From assembly GCA_963721075.1 (NCBI GenBank), contig CAVRHV010000019.1:248001-312000 (forward strand): a stretch of 64,000 nt of DNA. The letters run 5' to 3'. This DNA is from DATFVA01 sp963721075. Lineage in GTDB: Bacteria > Bacteroidota > Ignavibacteria > Ignavibacteriales > Ignavibacteriaceae. Shown piece after piece: positions 56,002 to 64,000 of the stretch. Under the pieces are notes generated by a model that saw only the letters and a program-made list of their open reading frames with translations, was not told the DNA's origin and searched no databases. The position numbers were made by a program, and so were the translations under genes. Positions within the stretch are counted from its first letter, which is position 1, and each line of letters begins with the position of its first letter.

Positions 56002-58233
56002 ATGTGCAAAATGAAACAAATTAATTTTTTAACAGTATTGCTGTTTTTGATTTTCGGCAGTAATACTCTTTTTTCTCAATTACTTGACCCCTCAACACAA
56101 ACAAAATTTGTTAATCCAATGCCAGTAGTAAAGGATGCTGGACTGAGGGTTGATCTAACTTCTGGTGGAGAGGACATTGTGGTTCAAATGAAAGAGACTA
56201 CACAATTTCTAGGATTGAAAGATCCTTATACTAATACTCCTCTCATGACAACTGTATGGGGATACCAGTTTCCGGGATTGCCGACACATTATCCAAGTCC
56301 TACAATAGTTGCCAAGAAAAACAAAAAAGTTTTTATAGAATGGCGCAGCGATGACCTTCCCGGGCAGTTTCTGCCGGTTGATGCCAGCTTGCATATGGCA
56401 CATCCAGAACCACCCTTATTACCCACAAGGTCTGATACCATACAATGGGTCAGAGACTGGTATGATGCGGGTAACGTTCCTACAGTTGCTCACCTCCATG
56501 GGGGGCATACAGAATCTGCAAGCGATGGATTACCAGAAGCATGGTTTACTCAAGACGGTGGAGAGTTAGGTGAGCATGGTGCTTATTGGATGAAACAGAG
56601 ATATCAGTATGATAACACTCAGGAATCAGCAACACTTTGGTACCATGATCATGCATTAGGAATAACAAGATTAAATGTATACGCAGGACTCGCAGGATTC
56701 TATTTATTGAGGGATGATAACGAGGAAAAATTGATACGACAGAATGTATTACCAGGTGGAGATTACGAGATTGAGATCGTTATTCAGGACAGGGATTTTT
56801 ATGAGAACGGGCAGCTATTTTGGCCTGCCTATCCTGATGATCCCCAAAATAGTATCTGGGATCCTTATGATGATTTTATTAATGGGGAAGGTGCCACCTT
56901 ACCAGAATCAGATTTCCCGGGTGGTGGAGCAACGGCCCTTGCTGAATTCTTCGGTGATTATATCCTCGTTAATGGTATGGCATGGCCGAAGTTAGATGTT
57001 GAGCCCCGTAAATATCGTTTTCGCCTACTGAATGGCTCTGACTCACGTTTTTATCTTTTGGAGTTGAGAGATTCAGATGATGAAGATTATGACGAGGGAA
57101 CAGGGCACAGCTTCCTGCAAATTGGAACGGATGATGGGTTACTTGCCCGGCCTGTGGCTCTGAATCAGTTGCTTATAGCTCCTGGCGAGAGGATGGATCT
57201 CGTCGTTGATTTTTCCGACTTTGAAGAAGGCGATCATCTATATCTGAGAAACTTTGGTCCCGATGAACCTTACGGTGGCGGTGAGCCGGGTGACGATTTC
57301 GATGCAGCTGACGAAAATACAACAGGTCAGATAATGATGTTTGATGTCAGTAAGCCGTTTAATAATTCAATACCAGATGCCAGAGTAAAAGAAAACAGTA
57401 GGCTGAGACAAAATATCATGCCTTTAGTACAGGAGGGACCAACAAGACAATTGGCTTTGTTTGAGGGAACTGACGAATATGGAAGACTAATGCCAATGTT
57501 AGGAACATTAGCAGATGGTTCATTAACCTGGAGTGATGAAATTACTGAAAATCCCGAGTATAAGACTAATGAGGTTTGGGAAGTATATAATTCGACTGGA
57601 GATGCACACCCGATTCACTTACATTTGGTCGCTTTCCAAATAATTAACCGTGAAAAAATTGAAAGTTATAATTCCGCTACAAAAGACCAGTTATCACACA
57701 GTGGGGCACCAATACACGGCGGTCAAATATCAGATGTTGTACTTTCAGGAAATCCCAGAGAGCCGGCCGAAAATGAGAAGGGTTGGAAAGATACAGCTGT
57801 AATGTTACCTGGAGAAGTAACAAGGGTAATCGCACGTTTTGATCTACTGGGACGGTATGTATGGCATTGCCATATTCTCTCCCACGAGGATCACGAAATG
57901 ATGCGTCCGTTCGAGGTAATACCTAAAACTCATCCCAAAGTTGCTTCAAATGCTTTGGCTAGTGTAACAGAGTTTAAACTCGATCAGAATTTCCCTAACC
58001 CGTTCAATCCAACTACAACAATCAACTTCTCTATACCTAAAGAAAACACATTTACTTCACTGAAGATATTTAATTCTCTTGGTGAAGAGGTCGGAACCTT
58101 GCTTAACCAAGTGATTCCTGCCGGAAATCATGAAGTTCATTTTGATGCATCTGCTTTATCAAGCGGTGTTTATTTCTACGTTTTGAAATCCGGTAGTTAT
58201 GTTGATTCGAAGAAGATGATCCTGATGAAGTAA
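56002..58233 (+). CDS. Secreted multicopper oxidase with T9SS sorting tail
   Basis: The product has 743 residues with a signal peptide (NFLTVLLFLIFGSNTLFSQ). All four copper-ligand motifs are present: HLHGGHT (about 165), WYHDHALGITRLN (about 215), HPIHLHLVAF (about 530) and WHCHILSHEDHEMM (about 620, the Met giving a T1 axial ligand). The overall order resembles CotA or bilirubin-oxidase-like enzymes that oxidise metals, phenols or pigments. The last about 90 residues are a T9SS type A domain, from FPNPFNPTTTINFSIP to SGVYFYVLKSGSYVDSKKMI. It is therefore probably exported to the cell surface. Terminator-like hairpin follows. Confidence 0.93.
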   Translation: MCKMKQINFLTVLLFLIFGSNTLFSQLLDPSTQTKFVNPMPVVKDAGLRVDLTSGGEDIVVQMKETTQFLGLKDPYTNTPLMTTVWGYQFPGLPTHYPSPTIVAKKNKKVFIEWRSDDLPGQFLPVDASLHMAHPEPPLLPTRSDTIQWVRDWYDAGNVPTVAHLHGGHTESASDGLPEAWFTQDGGELGEHGAYWMKQRYQYDNTQESATLWYHDHALGITRLNVYAGLAGFYLLRDDNEEKLIRQNVLPGGDYEIEIVIQDRDFYENGQLFWPAYPDDPQNSIWDPYDDFINGEGATLPESDFPGGGATALAEFFGDYILVNGMAWPKLDVEPRKYRFRLLNGSDSRFYLLELRDSDDEDYDEGTGHSFLQIGTDDGLLARPVALNQLLIAPGERMDLVVDFSDFEEGDHLYLRNFGPDEPYGGGEPGDDFDAADENTTGQIMMFDVSKPFNNSIPDARVKENSRLRQNIMPLVQEGPTRQLALFEGTDEYGRLMPMLGTLADGSLTWSDEITENPEYKTNEVWEVYNSTGDAHPIHLHLVAFQIINREKIESYNSATKDQLSHSGAPIHGGQISDVVLSGNPREPAENEKGWKDTAVMLPGEVTRVIARFDLLGRYVWHCHILSHEDHEMMRPFEVIPKTHPKVASNALASVTEFKLDQNFPNPFNPTTTINFSIPKENTFTSLKIFNSLGEEVGTLLNQVIPAGNHEVHFDASALSSGVYFYVLKSGSYVDSKKMILMK

Positions 58234-58240
58234 TTCTTAT

Positions 58241-58292
58241 GGCTGTCTTAAATTAAAGTCATTTCTTTACTTTGAGACAGCCTCTCTCTTTT
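58241..58292 (+). terminator. Probable terminator after the multicopper oxidase
   Basis: GGCTGTCT (58241-58248) and AGACAGCC (58275-58282) form a perfect 8-bp stem with a 26-base loop. It is followed by TCTCTCTTTT. The long loop lowers certainty, but it sits 7 bases after the stop and between convergent genes. Confidence 0.6.
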
Positions 58293-58307
58293 CTAAATGG
58301 CAGGTTA

Positions 58308-58619
58308 TTACATCTGAACTATTTCTGAAACTTCGAGTGAACCACCTATTTCAAGAAAAGGACATGCTTTTGCTGTATTTATTGCATCTTCTATTGAATC
58401 AGCCTTTAGGATAGTATATCCCGACATAGCTGTACCGCTTCTATCCAGCACCTTCCCTTCAGGGGTTATAGTATGGGTATATCTGAACGGGTTGGCAGGA
58501 CTGACAGCAGAATCACCCAATGAAGCTAACCATTCTTTGTATTTAGCAAAATGTCTTTGTCCTTCTTCCTTGCTTGAAGGCTGGTTACCACCCAGGTATA
58601 CAATGATATACTGCGGCAT
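58308..58619 (-). CDS. YciI-like (YCII-related) protein
   Basis: The product has 103 residues. The pattern is YIIVYLGG, a basic/aromatic KYKEWLASLGDSAVSPANPF, GYTILKADSIEDAINTAKACPFLEI and a C-terminal ISVE-type strand (SLEVSEIVQM). This fits the dimeric alpha-beta YCII-related fold (DGPF subgroup). Enzymatic role is unknown. Its coding strand is opposite to the oxidase, and the two ends are 75 bases apart. Confidence 0.8.
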   Translation of the reverse strand: MPQYIIVYLGGNQPSSKEEGQRHFAKYKEWLASLGDSAVSPANPFRYTHTITPEGKVLDRSGTAMSGYTILKADSIEDAINTAKACPFLEIGGSLEVSEIVQM

Positions 58620-58718
58620 AAATATTTATCCCTTAAATAGATTTTGAAATTTGTGTTGGATCTGAACTCTAATAATAAAATACTTAATTAATAAATCTAA
58701 ATACAGAAAAAGTTGGAG

Positions 58719-59516
58719 TTATTTAACCTGCCCCGGAAGTGAGGTAATAATGTTTCCTTCTTTAATTATTTCGATTAACCTGTTGAGGAAACGTGTTGCA
58801 GGAGCTCCATCGATAATATCATGATCAAAAGATGCTGTCAGTGAGAGATGTTCTTTGTTTACAAATTTACCATTATCCTCTACCACTTTATCACTGATGC
58901 TGCCGACAGTTATAAGGACTGTTCCGCTGCCATGCGGTATAAACCATATACCCTCTTTGCTGTACATACCAATAGCTGTAACTCCTATCTTTCCATATGT
59001 TTTAGCCATAGATATATTTTGATCTGCAATCCTGACGAAAAGCTTAAGCAGGATCTTAGGAATAAACCGGATCCAGCTGATTCCCGTCATCTCCCCTATT
59101 TTATCGTTCCGGGAATCCTTTGCAGCTTTTATTTCCTGACTTATCTGACTGACTGATTTAGTTTCAGCATTTTTTATTGTAACAGGTTCGGGAATGTTTT
59201 CTCCTGCGATCTCTTTTTCAACCAGCACACTGATGTTTATCTCATCCAGGAAGATTTGTTTGTTCCCCTTAAGAAAAGAATTAACATAGGGATTCTCCCT
59301 AACAGCCTGAGCCAGACAGGCTGCTATATAAGCAGTAAAGGAAAGTTTTTGTTTAGTTGCATTAAAATAGTCTGCTAACAATCTGCGGGGTCCCGACACA
59401 TCAATTTCCGTAAAAGCATGTATCGTATTTTTCTCGCTTGTGACTGAGGCTGAAGCGATTACAGTTCTCCTGCCCATACTTAATTTCTTGCTATGGAAGC
59501 CTTTGTTGTTCTTCAT
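58719..59516 (-). CDS. Free-standing 2-oxoacid-dehydrogenase E2-type acyltransferase domain
   Basis: The product has 265 residues, matching only the C-terminal catalytic domain of dihydrolipoyl acyltransferases. ASASVTSEKNTIHAFTEIDV, AYIAACLAQAVRENPYVNSF, INISVLVEKE and GIWFIPHGSGTVLITVGSIS match the domain. The catalytic motif is SFDHDIIDGAPATRFLNRL, with the His and DG retained but Asp where Arg is usual. There is no lipoyl domain, no E1-binding domain, and no E1 or E3 gene next to it. Its acyl acceptor is unknown. A chloramphenicol-acetyltransferase-like role is possible by fold. Confidence 0.8.
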   Translation of the reverse strand: MKNNKGFHSKKLSMGRRTVIASASVTSEKNTIHAFTEIDVSGPRRLLADYFNATKQKLSFTAYIAACLAQAVRENPYVNSFLKGNKQIFLDEINISVLVEKEIAGENIPEPVTIKNAETKSVSQISQEIKAAKDSRNDKIGEMTGISWIRFIPKILLKLFVRIADQNISMAKTYGKIGVTAIGMYSKEGIWFIPHGSGTVLITVGSISDKVVEDNGKFVNKEHLSLTASFDHDIIDGAPATRFLNRLIEIIKEGNIITSLPGQVK

Positions 59517-59563
59517 TGATTACAAGGAAGTTTTTAACGCTATCATTCTTTGCTATACAATTT

Positions 59564-60211
59564 TTAGTTCGAAATGGCAGCTATCTCTTTGAAGTACCTT
59601 TCGTCGTTGATAATATTTAGAATAAACCTGGCCGCAGATTCCCGATTTATTGTTTTGTTGAGTTTTGTATCGTTATTGAGTTTTATCCTGACTTCTTTTT
59701 CGCCGTTTTCATCAGTTAATACAGGGAACCGAACAATTGTCCAATTTGCGCCGGACGCTGCCAGGAGCTCCTCCTGACGTGTATGATCATTAAATGCATG
59801 CCTGAGACTGCTGGAAGAAATAACAAGTTTGAATATGAAAGGCATTTTATTCCAGGAATCTCCGGCTCCTATAGTACTCATGGCGATAATTCTCTTTATG
59901 CCATGTTCGGGCATAATGTTAAGAGCGTTCCGGATACTTTGCGAGATCATATCTTTTGGTGACCTTAGCCTTGACCAGGGACTATCTGAAACTCTCGAAA
60001 CATTAAGAGTACTTATCACCACATCACAATCGCACGCTGCTTGTTTTACATTTTCCGGATCGTAAGGAGTTCCTTTAATTATCCTTGCTCTCGAACCGTC
60101 TAGCTTTGAGGGATCTCTTGCAATTGTGGTGACATAATGTCCGTCATCCAGAGCTTTCTCTAATATTAATTTCCCCGTTCTGCCTGTTCCTCCAAATAAT
60201 AATATTTGCAT
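59564..60211 (-). CDS. NAD(P)-binding SDR-type epimerase/reductase
   Basis: The product has 215 residues. The Rossmann motif is ILLFGGTGRTGKLILEKAL. An atypical-SDR pattern follows (ISTLNVSRV, MSTIGAGDSWNKMPF, ASGANWTIVRFPVLTDE), close to NmrA/HSCARG-type proteins that sense NAD(P) or reduce quinones and flavins. A classical YxxxK is absent. It lies upstream of the E2-like gene in the same orientation, but with a 47-base gap. Confidence 0.85.
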   Translation of the reverse strand: MQILLFGGTGRTGKLILEKALDDGHYVTTIARDPSKLDGSRARIIKGTPYDPENVKQAACDCDVVISTLNVSRVSDSPWSRLRSPKDMISQSIRNALNIMPEHGIKRIIAMSTIGAGDSWNKMPFIFKLVISSSSLRHAFNDHTRQEELLAASGANWTIVRFPVLTDENGEKEVRIKLNNDTKLNKTINRESAARFILNIINDERYFKEIAAISN

Positions 60212-60458
60212 ATCATCTCCTCCTCAATGATACTTTGAAATTGACAGGGGTATTGGCCGGAATGTTAGGAGTTTCTCCACCTGCTGTTAATTTCTAAATT
60301 ATGAAAGTTTTAAGGGAGGTTCAAATATTTGTTAAGAAGAAAAATCTTTCAGGATTCGCAGACTTTTCGAATTATGTTTTTTATAATATAAAATGAAGCA
60401 GCAGAAAAAGTAAAGTAATCACTATTCTAAGTATTTATAAAAAGTACTTTAAGATTAA

Positions 60459-61433
60459 TTATGTATTCTCTCTTTGATGAAACAACAGAGCTACATTCCC
60501 TTTTTTATGTCCCGTTTCTACATATCTGTGGGCTTCAACTGCCTGGTCAATAGAATAAACCCTGTCAAGTACCGGTTTAAATTTACCCTCTTCATATAAC
60601 CCTTTAAGAAACTCCAGATCTTCCTGGCGTTCCACAGATATTCCAGCTATAATATTTTTATGAGAGGTTATTTTTGTCCAGATGCCGCGAAGGATTGGGA
60701 GGACTCCCATATGTACAGATCTTAAATAATAACCTTCATCAGCCAGAGAGTTAATACAGTCTGAAAATGGACTTTTTCCTACCGCGTCGTATATGATATC
60801 ATATTTCTCATTCCTATCGGTAAAATTCTCTTTTTTATAGTCCACTACATGATCAGCACCAAGAAGTTTAACCAGTTCAAGATTCTTTGTCCCGCAGACC
60901 GCGGTGATTTCAGTCTCAAAGTAGCGGGCCAGTTGAACACCCGCCGTTCCAAGACTGCCTGAAGCCCCATATATTAAAACCTTTTTTCCTTTTTCTACTT
61001 TTCCTTTTCTTAAAAAATGCAGCGAAGTTAGAGTCCCGAAAGGAATAACAGCAGCTTCTTCAAAGGACATATCAGCCGCCATCCTTGTGATTACTCCGTC
61101 TTCCCCGATTTTCAGATATTCTGCATAGGTACCAAATTCAAATTCGGTTGATCCGAAAACAAAATCCCCGGTATGGAACTGTTTAACTTTTTGTCCGCAT
61201 TCCTCAACTTTTCCGGAAAAGTTCATACCTAATATTTTCTTTTTGGGTTTGAGAAGCCCATTAAAAGCTCTTGCTAAGAAAGGGTCAGCCTTCCGAACTC
61301 TTATATCTCCGACCGTTACTGCTGAAGCATAAACTTTAACCAAAACTTCTTTATCCGTAATTACTGGTTTTTCAACTTCTGCGATTTTAAGTACTTCCGG
61401 GGATCCGTAATTCTCGTAAACAACTGCTTTCAT
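60459..61433 (-). CDS. MDR-superfamily zinc-independent oxidoreductase (quinone-reductase-like), copy 1
   Basis: The product has 324 residues. The N-terminus KAVVYENYGSPEVLKIAEVE and the Rossmann motif VLIYGASGSLGTAGVQLARY near residue 155 identify a quinone oxidoreductase-like member of the MDR family. LGADHVVDYKKENFT and YDIIYDAVGKSPF are typical. No structural-zinc Cys tetrad is present. The C-terminus is EAHRYVETGHKKGNVALLF. It is roughly half identical to the adjacent copy 2 by eye. Confidence 0.9.
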   Translation of the reverse strand: MKAVVYENYGSPEVLKIAEVEKPVITDKEVLVKVYASAVTVGDIRVRKADPFLARAFNGLLKPKKKILGMNFSGKVEECGQKVKQFHTGDFVFGSTEFEFGTYAEYLKIGEDGVITRMAADMSFEEAAVIPFGTLTSLHFLRKGKVEKGKKVLIYGASGSLGTAGVQLARYFETEITAVCGTKNLELVKLLGADHVVDYKKENFTDRNEKYDIIYDAVGKSPFSDCINSLADEGYYLRSVHMGVLPILRGIWTKITSHKNIIAGISVERQEDLEFLKGLYEEGKFKPVLDRVYSIDQAVEAHRYVETGHKKGNVALLFHQRENT

Positions 61434-61504
61434 TATTGAATCCTTTTATGATCAATAGGATACGTACCCATAATACTAAATGAAATATTTCTCGGTTTCT
61501 TTTA

Positions 61505-62485
61505 TCAATTATTAGTAACTATAGAAATTACTACATTTCCTTTTTTATGTCCGCTATCTACATACCCGTGAGCTTCTTTAATCTGATCCAGTCTATACGT
61601 TTTATCTATCACTGATTTTATCTGCCCACTTTGAAGGAGTTCTTTAATAAGGGTAAGGTCTTCACTTTTCTCTCTGTTTTTTCTAAGTCCTGTAAAAGCA
61701 ATAACAGCTTTTTTCTCAGATCTGGAAGTCAGTATCATATTAAAAAGAATCGGCAGTCCGACAACAGTAGTTAGAAATATTCCACCCTTACTAAGAGAAT
61801 TCTTACATTTTCTGAAACTGCTTTTCCCTACAGTATCAAAGATAATATCGTATGATTTACCGTTTTTTGTGAAGTCCTCTTTCCGGTAGTCTATTACTTC
61901 ATCAGCACCCAATGACCTCACCAGGTCAACATTATCCGTGCTGCAGACAGCTGTAACATCTGCTTCAAATATTTTAGCAAACTGGAGGGCATATATACCT
62001 ACCGATCCTGATGCACCTATGATCAGTATTTTATCCCCTTTCTTAATTTTCCCATGATCTCTTAAAAAAGGAAGCGCAGTCAAAGTCCCGTAAGGTACCG
62101 AGGCTGCTTCTTCAAACGGGATAGGTTCAGGTAATATTTCTACAGGATCGTCCTCCTTCAGAATTAAGTATTCTGCATGAGTACTGCTCTTGGTACTGCT
62201 GTCGCCAAACACTTTGTCGCCTGGCTTAAACTTTTTTACATTTTTCCCGATGGTCTCAACTTCACCCGCGAATTCACTCCCCAGAATTCTATTTTTAGGT
62301 TTCATTATTCCGGTTGCCATCCTGGCAAAAAAAGCTTCGCCTTTCCTGAAGATAGAGTCCACCGCCGTTACAGTTGTAGCATAATTCCTGATTAAAACTT
62401 CGTTTGTACCCGGGACCGGTTTTTCAATTTCCTCCAATCTAAGAACATCCGGGGAACCGTATTTATAATAAACTGCTGCTTTCAT
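61505..62485 (-). CDS. MDR-superfamily oxidoreductase, copy 2
   Basis: The product has 326 residues. It has the same order of motifs as copy 1: KAAVYYKYGSPDVLRLEEIE, GASGSVGIYALQFAKIFEAD, LGADEVIDYRKEDFT, YDIIFDTVGKSSF and EAHGYVDSGHKKGNVVISI. The tandem arrangement and similar length suggest duplication followed by considerable divergence. The 71-base spacer has no clear regulatory element. Substrate is probably a small quinone or enone. Confidence 0.9.
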   Translation of the reverse strand: MKAAVYYKYGSPDVLRLEEIEKPVPGTNEVLIRNYATTVTAVDSIFRKGEAFFARMATGIMKPKNRILGSEFAGEVETIGKNVKKFKPGDKVFGDSSTKSSTHAEYLILKEDDPVEILPEPIPFEEAASVPYGTLTALPFLRDHGKIKKGDKILIIGASGSVGIYALQFAKIFEADVTAVCSTDNVDLVRSLGADEVIDYRKEDFTKNGKSYDIIFDTVGKSSFRKCKNSLSKGGIFLTTVVGLPILFNMILTSRSEKKAVIAFTGLRKNREKSEDLTLIKELLQSGQIKSVIDKTYRLDQIKEAHGYVDSGHKKGNVVISIVTNN

Positions 62486-63052
62486 AGGATTTCCTTCTTA
62501 TTTTGATAAACCAAATAGATACAGCATTCCCTTTAGCAGGAGAACAATTTCTGTAGAATGCTTTGATTTTGCGGGATTAGTAGTGATCCGGATTCCGGAA
62601 TTGTATGTATCTGATAAATAATATACAAAAATGAATATAAAAATCCCCAATTCGAACATTTTTGCAAATTTGAAGAATCTAAAGCAGATTTTTTGAGAAG
62701 AATAAAAAAGATCCGGTTCTATTTCAGGCCAATAAAATAGTTTAAGCAGCTACTATTAAGTACTTAAATAAGAACCAGTTATTAGAAGTTGTTACAGGTT
62801 TTTTCAAATTATACATATACCTGATTTCGATATATTTGTTTTTTTTCATACGGCGCTGATAATTTTTCTGTTTTCCGCATGTGTGCTTTCAAAACCAATA
62901 CCATCTTTTTAGCTGCGTATAATACTGATATAAGCATATTTTTATGAGGGGAACATTATTGAATCAAGATTTACCTGCAATATTCAGGAGTACAGGTAAA
63001 TATTTCAGAAATGCCGCGTATTGATTTCCTAATGTTTAGTTATGATAACATA
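62486..63052. other. 567-base region without a supported gene
   Basis: AT-rich sequence between the MDR copy 2 start and the end of the small ACT-like gene. A 26-codon frame at 62945-63025 (MRGTLLNQD..) is preceded by no convincing family sequence. No tRNA, repeat or strong hairpin with T-tract was found. The promoter of the two MDR genes should lie at the left side. Confidence 0.5.
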
Positions 63053-63319
63053 TCACTTTGCATCATCCGGCAGTTTTAATTCAACCAGCTGTGAGCTGAC
63101 CCCGGGAATCAAAGCAACTTTCCTTGCAATCTCTTTGTTATCCTCTGCCTTGCCTGCCAGTTCAAGGATAAGGAGACCCTGATCTGTACAGTTTTCAAGC
63201 ACACCATCATGAATTCCCAGCCTGGTCTTTATATTACACCCCCAGGCGGTTAGTATCTGCTGAACTTTTACAGCTGATTTTTTCCGGCTGCCGATAAAAA
63301 TTAAGAGAATAGTTTTCAT
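63053..63319 (-). CDS. Small ACT-like regulatory-fold protein
   Basis: The product has 88 residues from ATG 63319, 6 bases after GGGGAGAG; the longer frame to 63358 is less likely. Alternation of strands and helices (KTILLIFIGSRKKSAVKVQQ, ILTAWGCNIKTRLGIHDG, GLLILELAGK, GVSSQLVELKL) fits a ferredoxin-like/ACT fold, like the TM1266-type iron-only hydrogenase system regulator group or the NikR C-terminal domain. No hydrogenase gene is in the window. The assignment is by fold pattern only. Confidence 0.5.
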   Translation of the reverse strand: MKTILLIFIGSRKKSAVKVQQILTAWGCNIKTRLGIHDGVLENCTDQGLLILELAGKAEDNKEIARKVALIPGVSSQLVELKLPDDAK

Positions 63320-63393
63320 ATCTCTCCCCAAATAAATTAAAGTTTTGTTCACAAACATAAAAAGAATTCAGGATGGAATCACCCATATGCAGA

Positions 63394-64000
63394 TCAGAGT
63401 TTTACCCCTGCTGTGATTGCAATTGCCAATGAATTGGGAATGTCGGGATTCGTATTGGGAAAGACTATGTACTGAATATCCGGCTGAAGATAAAACCACG
63501 GGAAAATCTGTGCATTATAAGTCATCTCAATGTTATATTCGCCTTCCGTAACATTCGTACCATTCTCCTGCAGAAAATGCTTATAATCTTTACCATTAAT
63601 TGCTGCTGCAAAGGCAATCCCAGCCTGGTCTTTTGGTCTGCTGTGTAATGGAGAGGTATAGACCAGACCGCATCCGGCATAATATGAGAATCTGTTTATT
63701 TCCTGATTAGCGGTTTCAAGTCTTACAAAAGCAGTTAAATTTCCTTTTCCGTCTTTTTGTTTGCAAATATTTTGTTCACCGATGAAGTAGGCCCCGATAT
63801 TATTGCGGCTTTTTACCTGTGAATTTATATGTTCAAATTCAGATGTATATTTCCAGAAACCCAATGCATATTTGCTGTTAAATTCAGGCGAAGCAAATCT
63901 CCCGATCCTGCGGTTGCCGGCAGATATTTCATCACCCTGATTGGAGGTATTATCTATTCCAGTTTCAAAAGTTATTAATAACCCATCACCATGGTTGAAA
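63394..64000 (-). CDS. Carbohydrate-selective porin (OprB-like), 5' end cut by window edge
   Basis: The frame is open to the right edge; the TTG at 63864 is internal. Visible sequence is about 202 residues. A run of amphipathic strands such as GLLITFETGIDN, SKYALGFWKYTSEFE and FSYYAGCGLVYTSPLH precedes the typical final strands YNAQIFPWFYLQPDIQYIVF and LAIAITAGVKL. These match the C-terminus of OprB-family outer-membrane porins that admit sugars. The signal peptide and N-terminal part are outside the window. Confidence 0.82.
   Translation of the reverse strand, partial: FNHGDGLLITFETGIDNTSNQGDEISAGNRRIGRFASPEFNSKYALGFWKYTSEFEHINSQVKSRNNIGAYFIGEQNICKQKDGKGNLTAFVRLETANQEINRFSYYAGCGLVYTSPLHSRPKDQAGIAFAAAINGKDYKHFLQENGTNVTEGEYNIEMTYNAQIFPWFYLQPDIQYIVFPNTNPDIPNSLAIAITAGVKL

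Overview
The window looks like a chromosomal segment of an uncultured or draft-assembled member of the Ignavibacteria / Bacteroidota-Chlorobi lineage. The evidence is low-GC coding sequence, type IX secretion style C-terminal sorting tails (YPNP / FPNPFNP followed by a beta-rich domain ending in a short basic tail) on a secreted protease and a multicopper oxidase, DUF2795, DUF5683, a PASTA-only membrane protein next to rpe, and cdaA next to folP. Almost all content is core metabolism and cell biology. I see no prophage, insertion sequence, CRISPR array or rRNA. The only structural RNA I can support is one tRNA-Pro(GGG).

Layout. 1-28 kb is a long run of plus-strand genes: a CNNM/CorC transporter, an MCE lipid-transport protein, acpS, an HNH nuclease, trpS, scpA-scpB (condensin partners), an RNA pseudouridine synthase, PBP4, lysS, a glycosyltransferase, a Wzi-like protein, an S41 protease, DUF3108, gamma-carbonic anhydrase, a metallo-beta-lactamase protein, ybeY, smg, topA, xerC/D, hpf, hprK, an M23 peptidase, holB, thiolase, hydroxybutyryl-CoA dehydrogenase and a CLC channel. 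28.5-36 kb is a minus-strand block: a small membrane protein, ftsY, pgsA, a roughly 1400-residue secreted subtilase, and purF. 36-50 kb is mostly minus strand: tRNA-Pro, MerR, a HAD-aroQ cluster, nadB-argD, parA-parB, UPF0173, CHAD, cdaA, folP, rpe and PASTA; ppx is the one plus-strand gene. 50-64 kb is more mixed: a peptide transporter, an NFACT/RqcH-like protein, DUF190-crcB, an aminotransferase, a secreted multicopper oxidase, small redox and YciI-like genes, two tandem MDR oxidoreductases, a small ACT-like protein and a porin cut by the right edge.

The most striking property is not a new gene system. At least 17 reading-frame breaks occur in 14 otherwise intact conserved genes, and 14 of the 17 have the same direction (one extra base). 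Both sides of each break encode family-typical sequence. In several genes the break lies well before the original frame's stop codon, so stop-codon-directed frameshifting is not a general explanation. I interpret these as insertion-biased sequencing or assembly errors and give each affected gene as one span with the break position. Reconstructing them recovers true starts (scpA, gamma-carbonic anhydrase, M23) and true ends (aminotransferase, nadB, DUF5683).

Biological points worth attention: a CLC channel carrying both CBS and RCK_C domains in the same window as the c-di-AMP synthase cdaA; an exact 11-bp, four-copy tandem repeat beside tRNA-Pro; a terminator whose T-tract touches the holB start codon; a PASTA protein without a kinase domain; and a lipoyl-less E2-type acyltransferase.
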